From Myxococcota bacterium (lineage in GTDB: Bacteria; Myxococcota; JAJVIH01), in the NCBI GenBank assembly GCA_022072125.1, contig JAJVIH010000039.1, forward strand, positions 1-64,000: a stretch of 64,000 bases of DNA. The letters run 5' to 3'. Numbering within the stretch: the first letter of the stretch is position 1; every line of letters starts with the position of its first letter. The notes beneath the pieces were generated by a model. The model was not told the DNA's origin. It was given only the letters and a program-made list of their open reading frames with translations, and searched no databases. Of the stretch, positions 17,357-26,345 are shown one piece after another. Both the position numbers and the translations under genes were made by a program.

Positions 17357-19435
17357 ATGAATCCCTATCGGTTTCTGGTTTGCTCATGCCTGATCCTGGC
17401 CGCGTGTGACTCCGCCCCCAACAAGGGAGAGCCCGGCGGCGGCGCGACAGGGCCCGCGCGGCCCAGCGTCCTTGGCGCGCCTTCTCCCGCGGAACTCAAG
17501 GTCGCAAATCCGCCGCGGGTCAGCAAATTGTCCACGGCCATGGATGGGCACCACGGCACGGTCACCACGCTGCAGATATTGAAGGACGGCCGCATGCTGT
17601 CGGGTTCGTCGGACGGCAGCTTGCGCCTGTGGTCCGCGACCGGGGCGCTGCTGAACCTGGCGCGCGAGACGATGGGGCATTTCCATTCAGCGGAGGTGCA
17701 GCCGGTCAGCGCCACGTCCGTTCTGACCATCGAAGGGCCGGAGTTGGCTCGCGTGCGGGAGTTTCCTTCTCTCAAGCCGGTGCGCGAGATCAAATTCCCC
17801 GGCAAACTGGTGACGGGGGCCCGGTACTCGCGCAATGGCCGGTTGATGGTCATCGCCCAGGAAAACGGAGTGGTGGAAATCCGACGGGCCGATGACGCCA
17901 GCGTGGTCTATTCCGTCAAGACGGCGCCACAGGTGATTCACGCCATCGCGATCAGCGCCGGCGAGGACATCTGCGCGGTGGGCGGTCAGGATCGCGCCAC
18001 CACCATCAGCCTGACAGAAGGCAAAATGATCCAGAACATGGTCGCCCAGCCCGGCAATATCACCGGGCTGCGGTTTTCGCCGGATGGCAAGCGCCTGATC
18101 GCCACGCTGGACAGCGGCGCCGTGATCACCTGGTCCACCGCCACGGGCGAGGCGGCTGGCGGAGCGGGAGTGGATACCGGTGCGGAGGGGGGCGCGGTGT
18201 TCACCCCCGATGGCAAAAAAATCATCGCGGCAGGCAGGGGAGGCCGCCTGTTATTTCTGGAGTCCGGGACCGATCTGGCCAGGATGCCCCAGCCGGAAAA
18301 ATCCGGCCATGACCATGACGGCCACGGCGGCCATGGCCACGAAAAAGAAGACGCCGCCGGACTGCTGGAATCAGTGCGGAAATCCCTGCCGCAACCCCAG
18401 GATTTGCTGGGGTCAACCAGCACGAAACTGTTGCGTCCCCTGTCTTCCGTGCGCATCCAGATCGCCACCCCGCACAAGGTGGTCCGCGCGCTGGCGATAT
18501 CCCCCGATGGCAGGCGCGTGGCCGCGGGCGGCCTGAACCGGGGCGTCACCGTGTACGATGTCCAGTCGCGCGAGAAGGTGCTGGAAATTCCCGGCCGGGA
18601 GCATGGCGTCACCACCCTGGCCTGGTTCGAGAAAGATCGTTTCGCCACTGGCGGGCGGGATGGGTCGGTGCTGCTGTGGACGCGCGGGGTGATCGGGCAT
18701 ACGGGCCGTTATGGTCTGCACCGGGAATCCGTCAGCGCCATCGCCGCCGCCAGCGGAACCCTGTGGACGGCGGCCGGGGATGGCAACCTGCGGCGGTTTG
18801 ATCCGGTTCAGCGCGCGGTGGACACGCTGTGGAGCAACGCCCCCGGCGTTGAAATCTGGGCGCTGGACCCGCATTCGGGCCACGCCGCGGCGCTCCAGTA
18901 CGACAACAGCGTTTCGGTGTGGAGCCGGGAGAAAAACGCCGTGGTCTCCCAACTCGCGGGCCCGGGAGGCGTGATTCAGGCGCTGGCGTTTGCGCCCGGG
19001 TTGCGCCTGACGGCGATGCGCGCCGATGGCTTCGTTTCCTTCTGGAGCCTGGATGGCAAGGCGGCCTTCCGCACCGAACGCATGGGCGTCCAGGGCGGCA
19101 GCCAACTTGTTTACCTGGAAGGGGATCGCCTGCTCGGCGGCGACGGCCGCGGCCGCGTGACCTTGATGCGCATGTCTCCCTTCCTCAAGGAGAAGACATT
19201 TTTTGATCAGGATATTCCCGTGACCGCGGCGGCGGCCGGCATGAATGGCCGGTTGATCCTGGCCGGATACGCCAATGGTTGTCTGCGTGGCTGGGAGGCC
19301 GTCAGCGGCGCCGTGGTGATCTCGATTTGTCCCGCCGAAGACTGGATCAACGCCATCGCGTATGATCCCCTGGGCGAAACCTTCGCGGTGGGTTCCGATG
19401 ATGGCACGGTCGCGATCCTCGACGCCCGCCCATGA
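17357..19435 (+). CDS. WD40-repeat lipoprotein with His-rich insert
   Basis: 692 residues. A lipoprotein signal ends in LAAC (Cys ~17), followed by a Gly/Pro-rich spacer. The rest is two sets of WD40-type repeats (SPDGKRL, SSDGSLRLWS, GGRDGSVLLWT, GSDDGTVAILD), enough for one or two beta-propellers facing the periplasm or exterior. Between them, around 18297-18350, is a His/Asp/Gly-rich stretch (HDHDGHGGHGHEKED) that could bind metal. Such propellers act as protein scaffolds. Its 3' end overlaps the start of the FHA-sigma54 gene, suggesting translational coupling. Confidence 0.85.
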   Translation: MNPYRFLVCSCLILAACDSAPNKGEPGGGATGPARPSVLGAPSPAELKVANPPRVSKLSTAMDGHHGTVTTLQILKDGRMLSGSSDGSLRLWSATGALLNLARETMGHFHSAEVQPVSATSVLTIEGPELARVREFPSLKPVREIKFPGKLVTGARYSRNGRLMVIAQENGVVEIRRADDASVVYSVKTAPQVIHAIAISAGEDICAVGGQDRATTISLTEGKMIQNMVAQPGNITGLRFSPDGKRLIATLDSGAVITWSTATGEAAGGAGVDTGAEGGAVFTPDGKKIIAAGRGGRLLFLESGTDLARMPQPEKSGHDHDGHGGHGHEKEDAAGLLESVRKSLPQPQDLLGSTSTKLLRPLSSVRIQIATPHKVVRALAISPDGRRVAAGGLNRGVTVYDVQSREKVLEIPGREHGVTTLAWFEKDRFATGGRDGSVLLWTRGVIGHTGRYGLHRESVSAIAAASGTLWTAAGDGNLRRFDPVQRAVDTLWSNAPGVEIWALDPHSGHAAALQYDNSVSVWSREKNAVVSQLAGPGGVIQALAFAPGLRLTAMRADGFVSFWSLDGKAAFRTERMGVQGGSQLVYLEGDRLLGGDGRGRVTLMRMSPFLKEKTFFDQDIPVTAAAAGMNGRLILAGYANGCLRGWEAVSGAVVISICPAEDWINAIAYDPLGETFAVGSDDGTVAILDARP

Positions 19436-20744
19436 TGAATCCGCGCCGCGCCGTGCGCCGCGCGGTCCCCGGCGCACGTCCGCCCTGGGGGACAAGTCGC
19501 GAGCCTCCCTGTTGCCGCTGGCGCTGGAAAGCGCGAGCGGGCGGAGCTTTCACGTCACTCCCGGTGACGGGGGCGTGGTGCTGGGCGCGAACCCCGGGTG
19601 CGCCATTGTGCTGGACGATGAATACTGCTCCTCGCGGCATGCCATGATCAGCGCCCGGGCGGGCGGCTGGTGGATTGAAGACCTGGACAGCACCAATGGC
19701 CTGTTCGTCAATGGCGTGCGGGTGCGTGCGGCGGAGATCCGCAATCTGGACAGCCTGGTGTTGGGCCGCACATCCCTGACGGCGCGGGTGGGCGGCGGCG
19801 TCTGGCCCGGCGGATCGCTGGATGGGGACGGCGGGCTCATCCACCGCGGGCAGGCCATGGATGAACTGGTGGCGCGCCTGAAGCGGATCGCGCGCGGGGA
19901 CACCCCCGTGCTGCTGCTGGGCGAAAGCGGAACAGGCAAGGAATTGCTGGCGCGGCTGGTCCATCATGCGTCGGAACGGGCGCGTGGTCCGTTCGTGGCG
20001 CTGAATTGCGCGGCGTTTCCGGCGGAACTGGCGGCGAGCACCCTGTTCGGACACAAAAAAGGGGCGTTCACCGGCGCGCTGGCGGACCACAAGGGCGCGT
20101 TCGCCGAGGCCGATGGCGGCTCCCTGTTCCTCGATGAAGTGGCGGATTTGCGATCCGATCACCAGTCCATGCTGTTGCGCGCGCTGGAAACCGGTTCGTT
20201 CCGCCCCCTTGGCGCCCCAAACGACGAACACGCCAGCGTGCGCATCATCGCGGCGACACACCGGCGGATCGATCAGCCGGGAGAACATTTCCGCTTTGAT
20301 CTGTACCAGCGTATCGCCGGTTTCATCGCCGTGGTTCCGCCGCTGCGCAACCGGCGGGAAGACATTCAGCCCATCGCGGAATCCCTGTTGAAGCGCAAGG
20401 GGCGCTCATGGAAAGACCTCACCCCGGAAGCCCGGCGGACCCTGGAGCAATACCCGTTCCCCGGCAATGTGCGCGAGTTGATCCGCGTCATCGAACGCGC
20501 GGTGCTGCTGTCCGGCGGCGGTCCCATCCGCGCGGAGGATTTGGGGATTGAGCCCTCCGCCGTTCTCCCCGCCGCACCGGCCCAACCGCCGTCGCCCGGG
20601 CGCGTGGCCGTGGATGCACAAACCATCCAGCGCGCGCTGGATGCGTGCCAGGGCAATATCACCCATGCGGCGCGAAGCCTGGGCGTCGGCCGCAGCACCC
20701 TGTTGCGGCGCATGGACCGGCTTGGCCTGCGCCGGAGGCGATGA
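19398..20744 (+). CDS. FHA-domain sigma54-dependent transcriptional activator
   Basis: 448 residues from ATG 19398 (19401 is equally possible), overlapping the previous gene by 38 nt. Order: a short basic leader, FHA domain (~residues 45-145, with SSRHAMI and the LDSTNGLFVNG loop that reads phospho-Thr), AAA+ domain with Walker A GESGTGKE, the sigma54-contact loop GAFTGA, Walker B GSLFLDEV, and a C-terminal Fis-type helix-turn-helix (NITHAARSLGVGRSTLLRRM). It would open sigma54 promoters in response to a Thr-phosphorylated partner. FHA-type activators of this kind are abundant in myxobacteria. Confidence 0.9.
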   Translation: MMARSRSSTPAHDESAPRRAPRGPRRTSALGDKSRASLLPLALESASGRSFHVTPGDGGVVLGANPGCAIVLDDEYCSSRHAMISARAGGWWIEDLDSTNGLFVNGVRVRAAEIRNLDSLVLGRTSLTARVGGGVWPGGSLDGDGGLIHRGQAMDELVARLKRIARGDTPVLLLGESGTGKELLARLVHHASERARGPFVALNCAAFPAELAASTLFGHKKGAFTGALADHKGAFAEADGGSLFLDEVADLRSDHQSMLLRALETGSFRPLGAPNDEHASVRIIAATHRRIDQPGEHFRFDLYQRIAGFIAVVPPLRNRREDIQPIAESLLKRKGRSWKDLTPEARRTLEQYPFPGNVRELIRVIERAVLLSGGGPIRAEDLGIEPSAVLPAAPAQPPSPGRVAVDAQTIQRALDACQGNITHAARSLGVGRSTLLRRMDRLGLRRRR

Positions 20745-21607
20745 TCATGCTGCATGGACAGGTCATCGCGGTGGTGGTTCCGGCCCATGACGAGGCGGCG
20801 CATATCGGCGCGGTGATCGCGTCCATGCCGGCGTTCGTGGACCATATTCTGGTGGTGGACGACGCCTCTGCGGACGCCACCGCGGAGATTGCCGGGGCCT
20901 GCGGGGATGCGCGCATCCGCCTGACCCGTCACGCCGCCAATCTGGGGCCTGGCGCGGCCATCGCCACCGGATACCGTCAGGCCCTGATGCTGGGCGCGGA
21001 TTATATCGCCGTCATGGCGGGCGACGGGCAGATGGATCCGGACGACCTGCGGCCGCTGGTGGAGACCGCAATCGCGCGGGGCGGATACGTGAAGGGCAAC
21101 CGCTTCCTGCACCCGCGCGCGCGGGACATGCCGCTGTGGCGGAAACTGGGCGGGATGGCGGTGGGCGGCGTCACCACGATGATGACGCGACAGGCCGTCA
21201 GCGACACCCAATGCGGATATACGGTGATTGACGGGCCTTCCTGCCAGCGCCTGATCACGCACGGCATCTGGTCCGGATATGGATATCCCAACGACATCCT
21301 GATGACGCTGGACGAACTGGGCATACCGGTCAGCGAGGCGCCGGTCCGGCCGGTGTTCGCGGGGCAGAAATCGGGCATCACGCCTGCCCGCGCGGGACCG
21401 CTCTTCGCCTGGACCCTGGTCCGGCTGGCGTTGCGCCATGGCAAACTCTTTCTGGCGATTGGCGTGCTGGCGTTCTGGACCGCTTGCGGGGTCAAGGGTC
21501 CGCCGCGTCCGGTTTTCGCTCCCCGCCCGCCAGGCGCGGAAACCGTTTCCGCGAGCGGAAACGCCGTCACGCGGCCTGGGGAAACCACTGGCGAAGACCA
21601 CAAGTAA
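20741..21607 (+). CDS. Family 2 glycosyltransferase with a lipoprotein-like C-terminal tail
   Basis: 288 residues from ATG 20741, which overlaps the preceding stop (ATGA). The frame is open further upstream, but the conserved domain begins at VVPAHDEAAHIG. GT2 motifs: VVDDASADAT for the nucleotide sugar and MAGDGQMDPDD as the DxD-like metal site. It resembles dolichol/undecaprenyl-phosphate sugar transferases. One hydrophobic helix near residue 235-250 runs into TACGVKGPPRP, which looks like the lipobox region of a small LptM-type lipoprotein (CGxKGP). No stop separates the two parts. The domain call is firm; the tail's meaning is open. Confidence 0.8.
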   Translation: MIMLHGQVIAVVVPAHDEAAHIGAVIASMPAFVDHILVVDDASADATAEIAGACGDARIRLTRHAANLGPGAAIATGYRQALMLGADYIAVMAGDGQMDPDDLRPLVETAIARGGYVKGNRFLHPRARDMPLWRKLGGMAVGGVTTMMTRQAVSDTQCGYTVIDGPSCQRLITHGIWSGYGYPNDILMTLDELGIPVSEAPVRPVFAGQKSGITPARAGPLFAWTLVRLALRHGKLFLAIGVLAFWTACGVKGPPRPVFAPRPPGAETVSASGNAVTRPGETTGEDHK

Positions 21608-21630
21608 CCGGAATCAGCGCGGGCAGGCGC

Positions 21631-21660
21631 TTGCCCATCCGCGGGCGGCGAGTTTAGATT
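21631..21660 (+). promoter_or_regulatory. Promoter for cdd-hpt (predicted leaderless)
   Basis: TTGCCC at 21631-21636, 18-nt spacer, TAGATT at 21655-21660. The cdd ATG is exactly 6 nt further on and has no SD. Confidence 0.5.
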
Positions 21661-21666
21661 CCGTCC

Positions 21667-22092
21667 ATGTCCGGAAAAGCCATCACCCGCGCGCGCCTGA
21701 AATCGCTGGTGCTCAGGGCCGCGGCGGTCCGTGTTCACGCTTATGCTCCATACAGCCAATACGCCGTGGGGGCCGCGCTGCTCACGGATACCGGCAAGGT
21801 GTTCACGGGCGTCAATGTGGAAAACGCTTCCTACGGCGTCACCTGCTGCGCCGAACGCGCGGCGCTGTTCGCGGCGGTCAGCCAGGGCCATCGCCGTTTC
21901 CGGGCTATCGCCATTGTGACATCATCCAGTCCGCCTGCCCGGCCCTGCGGAATATGCCGTCAGGCCCTGATCGAATTTAATCCGCGGATGACGGTCGCTT
22001 GCGCCAGCGCGGACGATCCGGACGCTTTCGTGACAGAAACCATGCGCGAACTGATGCCGGGCCAGTTTGGCGCCGGCCAACTGGAAAGGTAG
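21667..22092 (+). CDS. cdd: Cytidine deaminase
   Basis: 141 residues, normal for the homotetrameric form (~130-140). It converts cytidine and deoxycytidine to uridine and deoxyuridine in pyrimidine salvage. The zinc site is complete: CAERAA (Cys ligand and catalytic Glu) and PCGICRQ (two Cys ligands). The substrate-binding NVENASYG segment precedes it. It is followed 2 nt later by hpt, making a two-gene nucleotide-salvage unit. The start codon lies 6 nt after a -10-like box. Confidence 0.95.
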   Translation: MSGKAITRARLKSLVLRAAAVRVHAYAPYSQYAVGAALLTDTGKVFTGVNVENASYGVTCCAERAALFAAVSQGHRRFRAIAIVTSSSPPARPCGICRQALIEFNPRMTVACASADDPDAFVTETMRELMPGQFGAGQLER

Positions 22093-22094
22093 CC

Positions 22095-22640
22095 ATGTAC
22101 CGTCCCCGCGAAATTTCTGAAATCCTGTTTGACGAAACCGCCATCCAGAAACGGGTGGCGGAACTGGGGCGCGAGATTTCCCTGCGCTTTCCCCATGGCG
22201 TGCATGTGGTTTCGGTGCTCAAGGGCAGCTTTGTATTCACGGCGGATCTGATCCGGCGCATCGAGGTTCCGGTGACAGTGGATTTCATCGGCGTGTCCAG
22301 CTACGGCGCGGGAACATCCTCGTCGGGACAGGTCCGCGAAGTCATCAAGCTGCAATCGGGCATCGAGGGAAAAAGCGTGCTGGTGGTCGAGGATATCGTG
22401 GACAGCGGCATCACCGCGGCCTGGTTGATGGAAAAACTGGGGCTGCAGCAGCCGCGGGAACTGGCGTTGTGTTCGTTCCTCGACAAACCGTCGCGCCGCA
22501 CTGTCAATATCCGGCCGGATTATCTGGGCTTCTCCATCGCGGATCGCTTTGTGGTGGGGTATGGCCTCGACTTCGACAGCCGCTACCGCCATTTGCCCTA
22601 TATTGGGGTGTTTGATCCCCGTCTGGATGACAAGGTCTGA
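22095..22640 (+). CDS. hpt: Hypoxanthine phosphoribosyltransferase
   Basis: 181 residues. It transfers phosphoribose from PRPP to hypoxanthine or guanine, forming IMP or GMP. The PRPP motif VLVVEDIVDSGIT (residues ~93-105) is intact, as are the VLKGSFVF loop and the SYGAGTSSSG flexible loop. ATG 22095 was chosen because it lies 2 nt after the cdd stop, has GAAAGG upstream, and begins exactly where the family begins. Translational coupling with cdd is likely. Confidence 0.94.
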   Translation: MYRPREISEILFDETAIQKRVAELGREISLRFPHGVHVVSVLKGSFVFTADLIRRIEVPVTVDFIGVSSYGAGTSSSGQVREVIKLQSGIEGKSVLVVEDIVDSGITAAWLMEKLGLQQPRELALCSFLDKPSRRTVNIRPDYLGFSIADRFVVGYGLDFDSRYRHLPYIGVFDPRLDDKV

Positions 22641-22753
22641 TCGTCCGCTCCGGTCCCCGGGCGGCTTCCGGATTCCGCGTCCGTCATTCCGGGATTGGGT
22701 TCTTGGCATGAAACGGCGGCGCGAGGCGACTCCGGAAAACTCCGGCGCCCGCG

Positions 22754-24175
22754 TTATTCATATTTGAGCGCCCACATGTCGCCCAGGAAATTCTTCCCGT
22801 CGAAACCGCCAAACAGCACCAGTTCTTTCCGCTCCACGTCATAAGAAACCCAGTGCGCCACCCGCGCGGGCGGACGATCCGCCGTTTGCACTTCCACCCA
22901 GTTGTTTCCATCCCATTCCCAGGTGTCATTGCGTTGGCCGGAGGCTGTCAGCCCGCCGAAAAAGACCACGCGCCGCCGGATGGGATCGTAATCCGCCTTG
23001 TGTCCGCTGCGCGCCTCCGGAACCGTGGCGGGCCTGATTTCCTTCCATTCCAGGCCGTCCCATGTCCAGGTGTCGCCATACCAATGGCCGCCGCTGGTGT
23101 TGATGAATCCGCCGGACATCAGGGTTAACCGGCGCGCGGCGTCAAACGCCATGGCTTGCACGTAACGGCCCAGCGGCCGCATGGATGGCTGGGGATTGTA
23201 CCACTGCGCGCCGTCCCACTCCCAGATTTCACCGTCGCTGGAGCCAGGGCCGGATGTTCTGGTCAGCCCGCCAAACAGGACCGTTCGTTTGCGGTTGGAG
23301 TCATACGCCATCATATGCCCGCTTCGCGCGGCGGGCTTCCGCGCGGACTTGAATTGCGTCCAATTGACGCCATCCCATTCCCAGGTGACATCCTTGTCCT
23401 GCAGGCTGGTGCTGCCGTGCAGAATCACGCGCCGCCGCGCGGAATCATATGTCATCGCGTGATCGGACTGGCCGTCCGGAAATGACGGCGTATTCACCAG
23501 GGTCCATGAAGCGCCATTCCATTCCCAGGTATCGTTCAGCACGGTTTCGCCATTCCAGCCGCCATACAGGACCACCACTTTCCGTTCCGTGTCGCAGGCC
23601 ATCGCCAGCGACATGCGCGCGGAGGGCATGGGGCCCTGGGGCCTGATCGGAACCCAGTTGAGTCTGCCGCACTGTCCATCGGTCTTGCAGGATGCGCCGT
23701 CAGGACATGTTCCGCATTCCACCTGAACGCCGCAACCATCGTCCGCCATTCCGCAAACGCGCGGCCCGCAGGCGTCCGTCCGGGATTTGGGGGAACACCC
23801 ACAGACATTGGGCTTGCCGCCGCCTCCGCAGGTCTGGGGCGGGGCGCATTCTCCACAGCGGATGGAACGCTCCCCCTCGCAGGGATCAACCAGCCGGGTT
23901 TCTCCGCAATTCAGGCCGTTGCGGGCGCACAGGACGCCGCCGGAACCATCCGCCGTTCCGCCGCCGGTGGAAGCCGCTCCGTTCGCGTCATTCGCGCCGG
24001 AGTCTGGAATTTCGCCGGATCCCGGATCAGCAAGGGTGGGCGGGGAGGGAATGTTTTCCGGCGCGGCTTCCTGGGGTTTGCCGGGGTTGGCGGCCGGACC
24101 GCCGCCGCAGGCGGTCAGCCCCTGGATCAAAACCGCGATGAGCAGGGCGCGGGGACTCTGGATATTTCCCGGCAT
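22754..24175 (-). CDS. Kelch-repeat surface lipoprotein with Cys-rich stalk
   Basis: 473 residues from ATG 24175. An in-frame ATG at 24205 is rejected because it coincides with the -10-like box. The signal peptide ends at the lipobox LTAC. A Pro/Ala/Gly/Asp-rich spacer and a Cys-rich segment (GECAPPQTCGGGG, CGMADDGCG, CPDGASC) lead into about six Kelch-type repeats with YGGWN / DTWEWDG / AYDSNRKRTVLFGG patterns. These form a beta-propeller, probably exposed on the outer membrane for adhesion or recognition. It converges on hpt. Confidence 0.85.
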   Translation of the reverse strand: MPGNIQSPRALLIAVLIQGLTACGGGPAANPGKPQEAAPENIPSPPTLADPGSGEIPDSGANDANGAASTGGGTADGSGGVLCARNGLNCGETRLVDPCEGERSIRCGECAPPQTCGGGGKPNVCGCSPKSRTDACGPRVCGMADDGCGVQVECGTCPDGASCKTDGQCGRLNWVPIRPQGPMPSARMSLAMACDTERKVVVLYGGWNGETVLNDTWEWNGASWTLVNTPSFPDGQSDHAMTYDSARRRVILHGSTSLQDKDVTWEWDGVNWTQFKSARKPAARSGHMMAYDSNRKRTVLFGGLTRTSGPGSSDGEIWEWDGAQWYNPQPSMRPLGRYVQAMAFDAARRLTLMSGGFINTSGGHWYGDTWTWDGLEWKEIRPATVPEARSGHKADYDPIRRRVVFFGGLTASGQRNDTWEWDGNNWVEVQTADRPPARVAHWVSYDVERKELVLFGGFDGKNFLGDMWALKYE

Positions 24176-24204
24176 GGCGAGGGGCTCCCGAGGAATCCAT
24201 GTCA

Positions 24205-24233
24205 ATGTAAATCCCGGAAAACGGGTTGCTCAA
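24205..24233 (-). promoter_or_regulatory. Candidate promoter for the Kelch lipoprotein
   Basis: Minus strand: TTGAGC (24233-24228), 17-nt spacer, TTACAT (24210-24205). About 20-25 nt of leader with a GGGAG site would remain before ATG 24175. The -10 match is weak. Confidence 0.3.
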
Positions 24234-24331
24234 CCATGCGTGCGGGGGGAAGTCTCCGCGAACAAACCTTTTCCGGGCCGGGTGCCATGACCGCCTACTT
24301 CACTGTTCCGGAAGTTTTCGCTCGCGGGTTT

Positions 24332-24754
24332 TCAACCACCGCCGTTTTTGCGGGCGAGAATCTTTTCCGGCGGTTCGCCCATGGGAACCAGGTCTGGAAT
24401 CGGGTCTTCGCGGTGGCCCAGCAGGAAGGCGGCGATGTCCGGCCAGTTGTCGCGGAATCCGATCGCGCGGTCGTCCACGTAGAAATGCCCATAAGTCTTG
24501 CCATTTTCTCCCGCGTCAATTTCATCGAAGGGGATGGCGTGTTGTTCGAGAAAACGGCGAACTTCCAAGAGGTAACGGTCGCGGTCATTCGCGGCGGGGA
24601 ACAGGCGGCTGTTGTTCCGGCAACTGGAGACGATGATATGAAAGCCCGCCGCCTTGAGTTTGCGCACGGCCTCGGCGGCGCCGGGTTTGATCGCCCCAAC
24701 CTCCGGAAAAGCGTGCTCGCACAAGGTTCCATCGAAATCAATCACCACGATCAT
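24332..24754 (-). CDS. Small HAD-superfamily hydrolase
   Basis: 140 residues, a minimal HAD core with little or no cap domain. Motif I is DFDGTL (nucleophile and general acid Asp), motif II the Ser of VSSCRN, and motif IV the Asp pair in YVDDRAIGF. This supports a phosphatase or phosphotransferase with Mg2+. AGGAGCACGCC before the ATG is a good SD. Neighbours give no substrate clue. Confidence 0.8.
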   Translation of the reverse strand: MIVVIDFDGTLCEHAFPEVGAIKPGAAEAVRKLKAAGFHIIVSSCRNNSRLFPAANDRDRYLLEVRRFLEQHAIPFDEIDAGENGKTYGHFYVDDRAIGFRDNWPDIAAFLLGHREDPIPDLVPMGEPPEKILARKNGGG

Positions 24755-24941
24755 GGCGTGCTCCTGCTTGTGTCATTTCCCGCCGGCGCCTTCCATTCCG
24801 GATACGAGGCATAAGCCCTGGCCGTCCGTGGCGCAAACAGCGGGCCGCGTCCCGGCGATGCAGGTGATTGTTTCCAGCGCTGTATTGCGCCGTCCAGCGG
24901 GGGCGGTCATTCCGGAAGCGGCGGGTGAAAACGGACAGATG

Positions 24942-25015
24942 CGCGGCCGGCAGGACTCGAACCTGCAGCCCCCGGGTTCGAAGCCCGGTGCTCTATCCGG
25001 TTGAGCTACGGCCGC
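24942..25015 (-). tRNA. tRNA-Arg (anticodon TCG)
   Basis: A complete cloverleaf on the minus strand: acceptor GCGGCCG pairs with CGGCCGC. The D-arm is GCTC...GAGC, the anticodon stem CCGGG/CCCGG with loop CTTCGAA (anticodon TCG, reading CGA and probably other CGN codons), and the T-arm GCAGG/CCTGC with TTCGAGT. The discriminator base is G and CCA is not encoded. 74 nt. Confidence 0.96.
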
Positions 25016-25063
25016 ATGGGACTTGTCCCATATCCGTCCCTTGTGTTCCTGTCCAGCCGGCCA

Positions 25064-25093
25064 TTGCGGGGCGTCCCGCCGCGCGGATAGGCT
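25064..25093 (+). promoter_or_regulatory. Promoter for the DegT-type aminotransferase (predicted leaderless)
   Basis: TTGCGG at 25064-25069, 18-nt spacer, TAGGCT at 25088-25093. The ATG follows after 6 nt with no SD. Confidence 0.45.
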
Positions 25094-25099
25094 CTGAAC

Positions 25100-26209
25100 A
25101 TGACTTCACCCATGATTCCCATCGCCCGTGTGACCCTGCTGGGCGGAGAAGACGAGGCCGCCGCGCTCGTGGTGCGATCAGGCTGGCTCGCCCAGGGCAA
25201 GGAAGTCGAGCAGTTTGAAGCGGCCGCCGCGCGCATCGCCGGGCGTTCCCATGCGGCGGCGTGCAGTTCCGCCACCACGGCGTTGCATTTGGCCGCGTTG
25301 TTGGCGGGCGTGGGACCTGGCGATGAGGTGATCTTCCCTTCATACACCTTCGCTGCGACCGCCAACGCGATCATTTACTGCGGCGCCACGCCGGTTCCCG
25401 CCGGGGCGGACCCGCTTACCTGGAACCTCGATGTGGAGGACGCGATCCGCCGCGTCTCCAGCCGGACAAAGGCCATCATCGCCGTACATCAGATCGGCCT
25501 GCCCATGGCGCTGACGAAGCTGGAGGATTTTTGCCGGCGCCGGAATATCCGCCTGATTGAGGACGCCGCCTGCGCCATAGGCGGCATGGTGGATGGCCGT
25601 CCCGCTGGTTCGTTTGGCGATATCAGCGTGTTCAGCTTCCATCCGCGCAAGATCATGACCGCGGGAGAAGGTGGCATGGTGCTGGTCAATGATCCCGGGC
25701 TGGCCGCGCTGGCGCGTTCCCTGCGCAACCAGGGCATTGAAGGCGGGGTCCACCGGCGGCTTGGCTACAATTACCGAATGACCGACCTGAACGCCGCCAT
25801 CGGCAATGTGCAGTTGCGCGGGCTTCCAACTCTGCTCAAGGGCCGGCGCGAGGCCGGGGAACGGTACCAGCAGGCTTTTGCCGGAATTCCCGGAATCTGT
25901 TTGCAGCCTGATCCGCCGGAGGGCCGTCACACCTGGCAATCATACGGCTTTTCACTGGATGGACCCTTGCGCCATCGCCGCGCGGAATTTCTCGCCCGCC
26001 TTGGGGAACAGGGGATCACCGCGAAGCCGGGTGTTCCGCCGGTTCATTTGGAGCCCTATTTCCGGGAGCGCTGGCAGGCGTCACTTCCCATCACCGAAGA
26101 CCTCGACCGCAGGGCGGTGCTGATTCCCATCTGGTCGAGCATGAGCGCGGAGGAAATCGCCCGCGTCATTGGCGCCGTGACCAACGCGGCCCGGGGTCTG
26201 TCTTCGTAA
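25100..26209 (+). CDS. DegT/DnrJ/EryC1/StrS-family PLP aminotransferase
   Basis: 369 residues, the usual family size. These enzymes transaminate keto-sugars (e.g. for LPS or O-antigen amino sugars) or act as sugar dehydratases. The PLP-lysine motif is SFHPRK (residues ~180), preceded by IEDAACAIGG, where Asp contacts the PLP ring; the conserved GEGGM follows. Lys rather than His in SFHPRK indicates a true aminotransferase. An O-antigen ligase-like gene lies 3 kb downstream, fitting a surface-glycan role. Confidence 0.88.
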   Translation: MTSPMIPIARVTLLGGEDEAAALVVRSGWLAQGKEVEQFEAAAARIAGRSHAAACSSATTALHLAALLAGVGPGDEVIFPSYTFAATANAIIYCGATPVPAGADPLTWNLDVEDAIRRVSSRTKAIIAVHQIGLPMALTKLEDFCRRRNIRLIEDAACAIGGMVDGRPAGSFGDISVFSFHPRKIMTAGEGGMVLVNDPGLAALARSLRNQGIEGGVHRRLGYNYRMTDLNAAIGNVQLRGLPTLLKGRREAGERYQQAFAGIPGICLQPDPPEGRHTWQSYGFSLDGPLRHRRAEFLARLGEQGITAKPGVPPVHLEPYFRERWQASLPITEDLDRRAVLIPIWSSMSAEEIARVIGAVTNAARGLSS

Positions 26210-26345
26210 CGGATCATGGCGGGGAGCGGCGCCATGCCCCCCATTTTGGATTCGGCGGCCCGGCAGACGGCGCCTGCCCTTGCATGTGGAAAAACGGGAT
26301 AGGATACTTTCTCCCATACCCGGGACTCAGGCGGTGGAGAAGGGA

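Noticed and set aside
24205-24207. ATG at 24205 as start of the Kelch lipoprotein
   Set aside because: It lies on the -10-like box, and the lipobox spacing fits ATG 24175 better.
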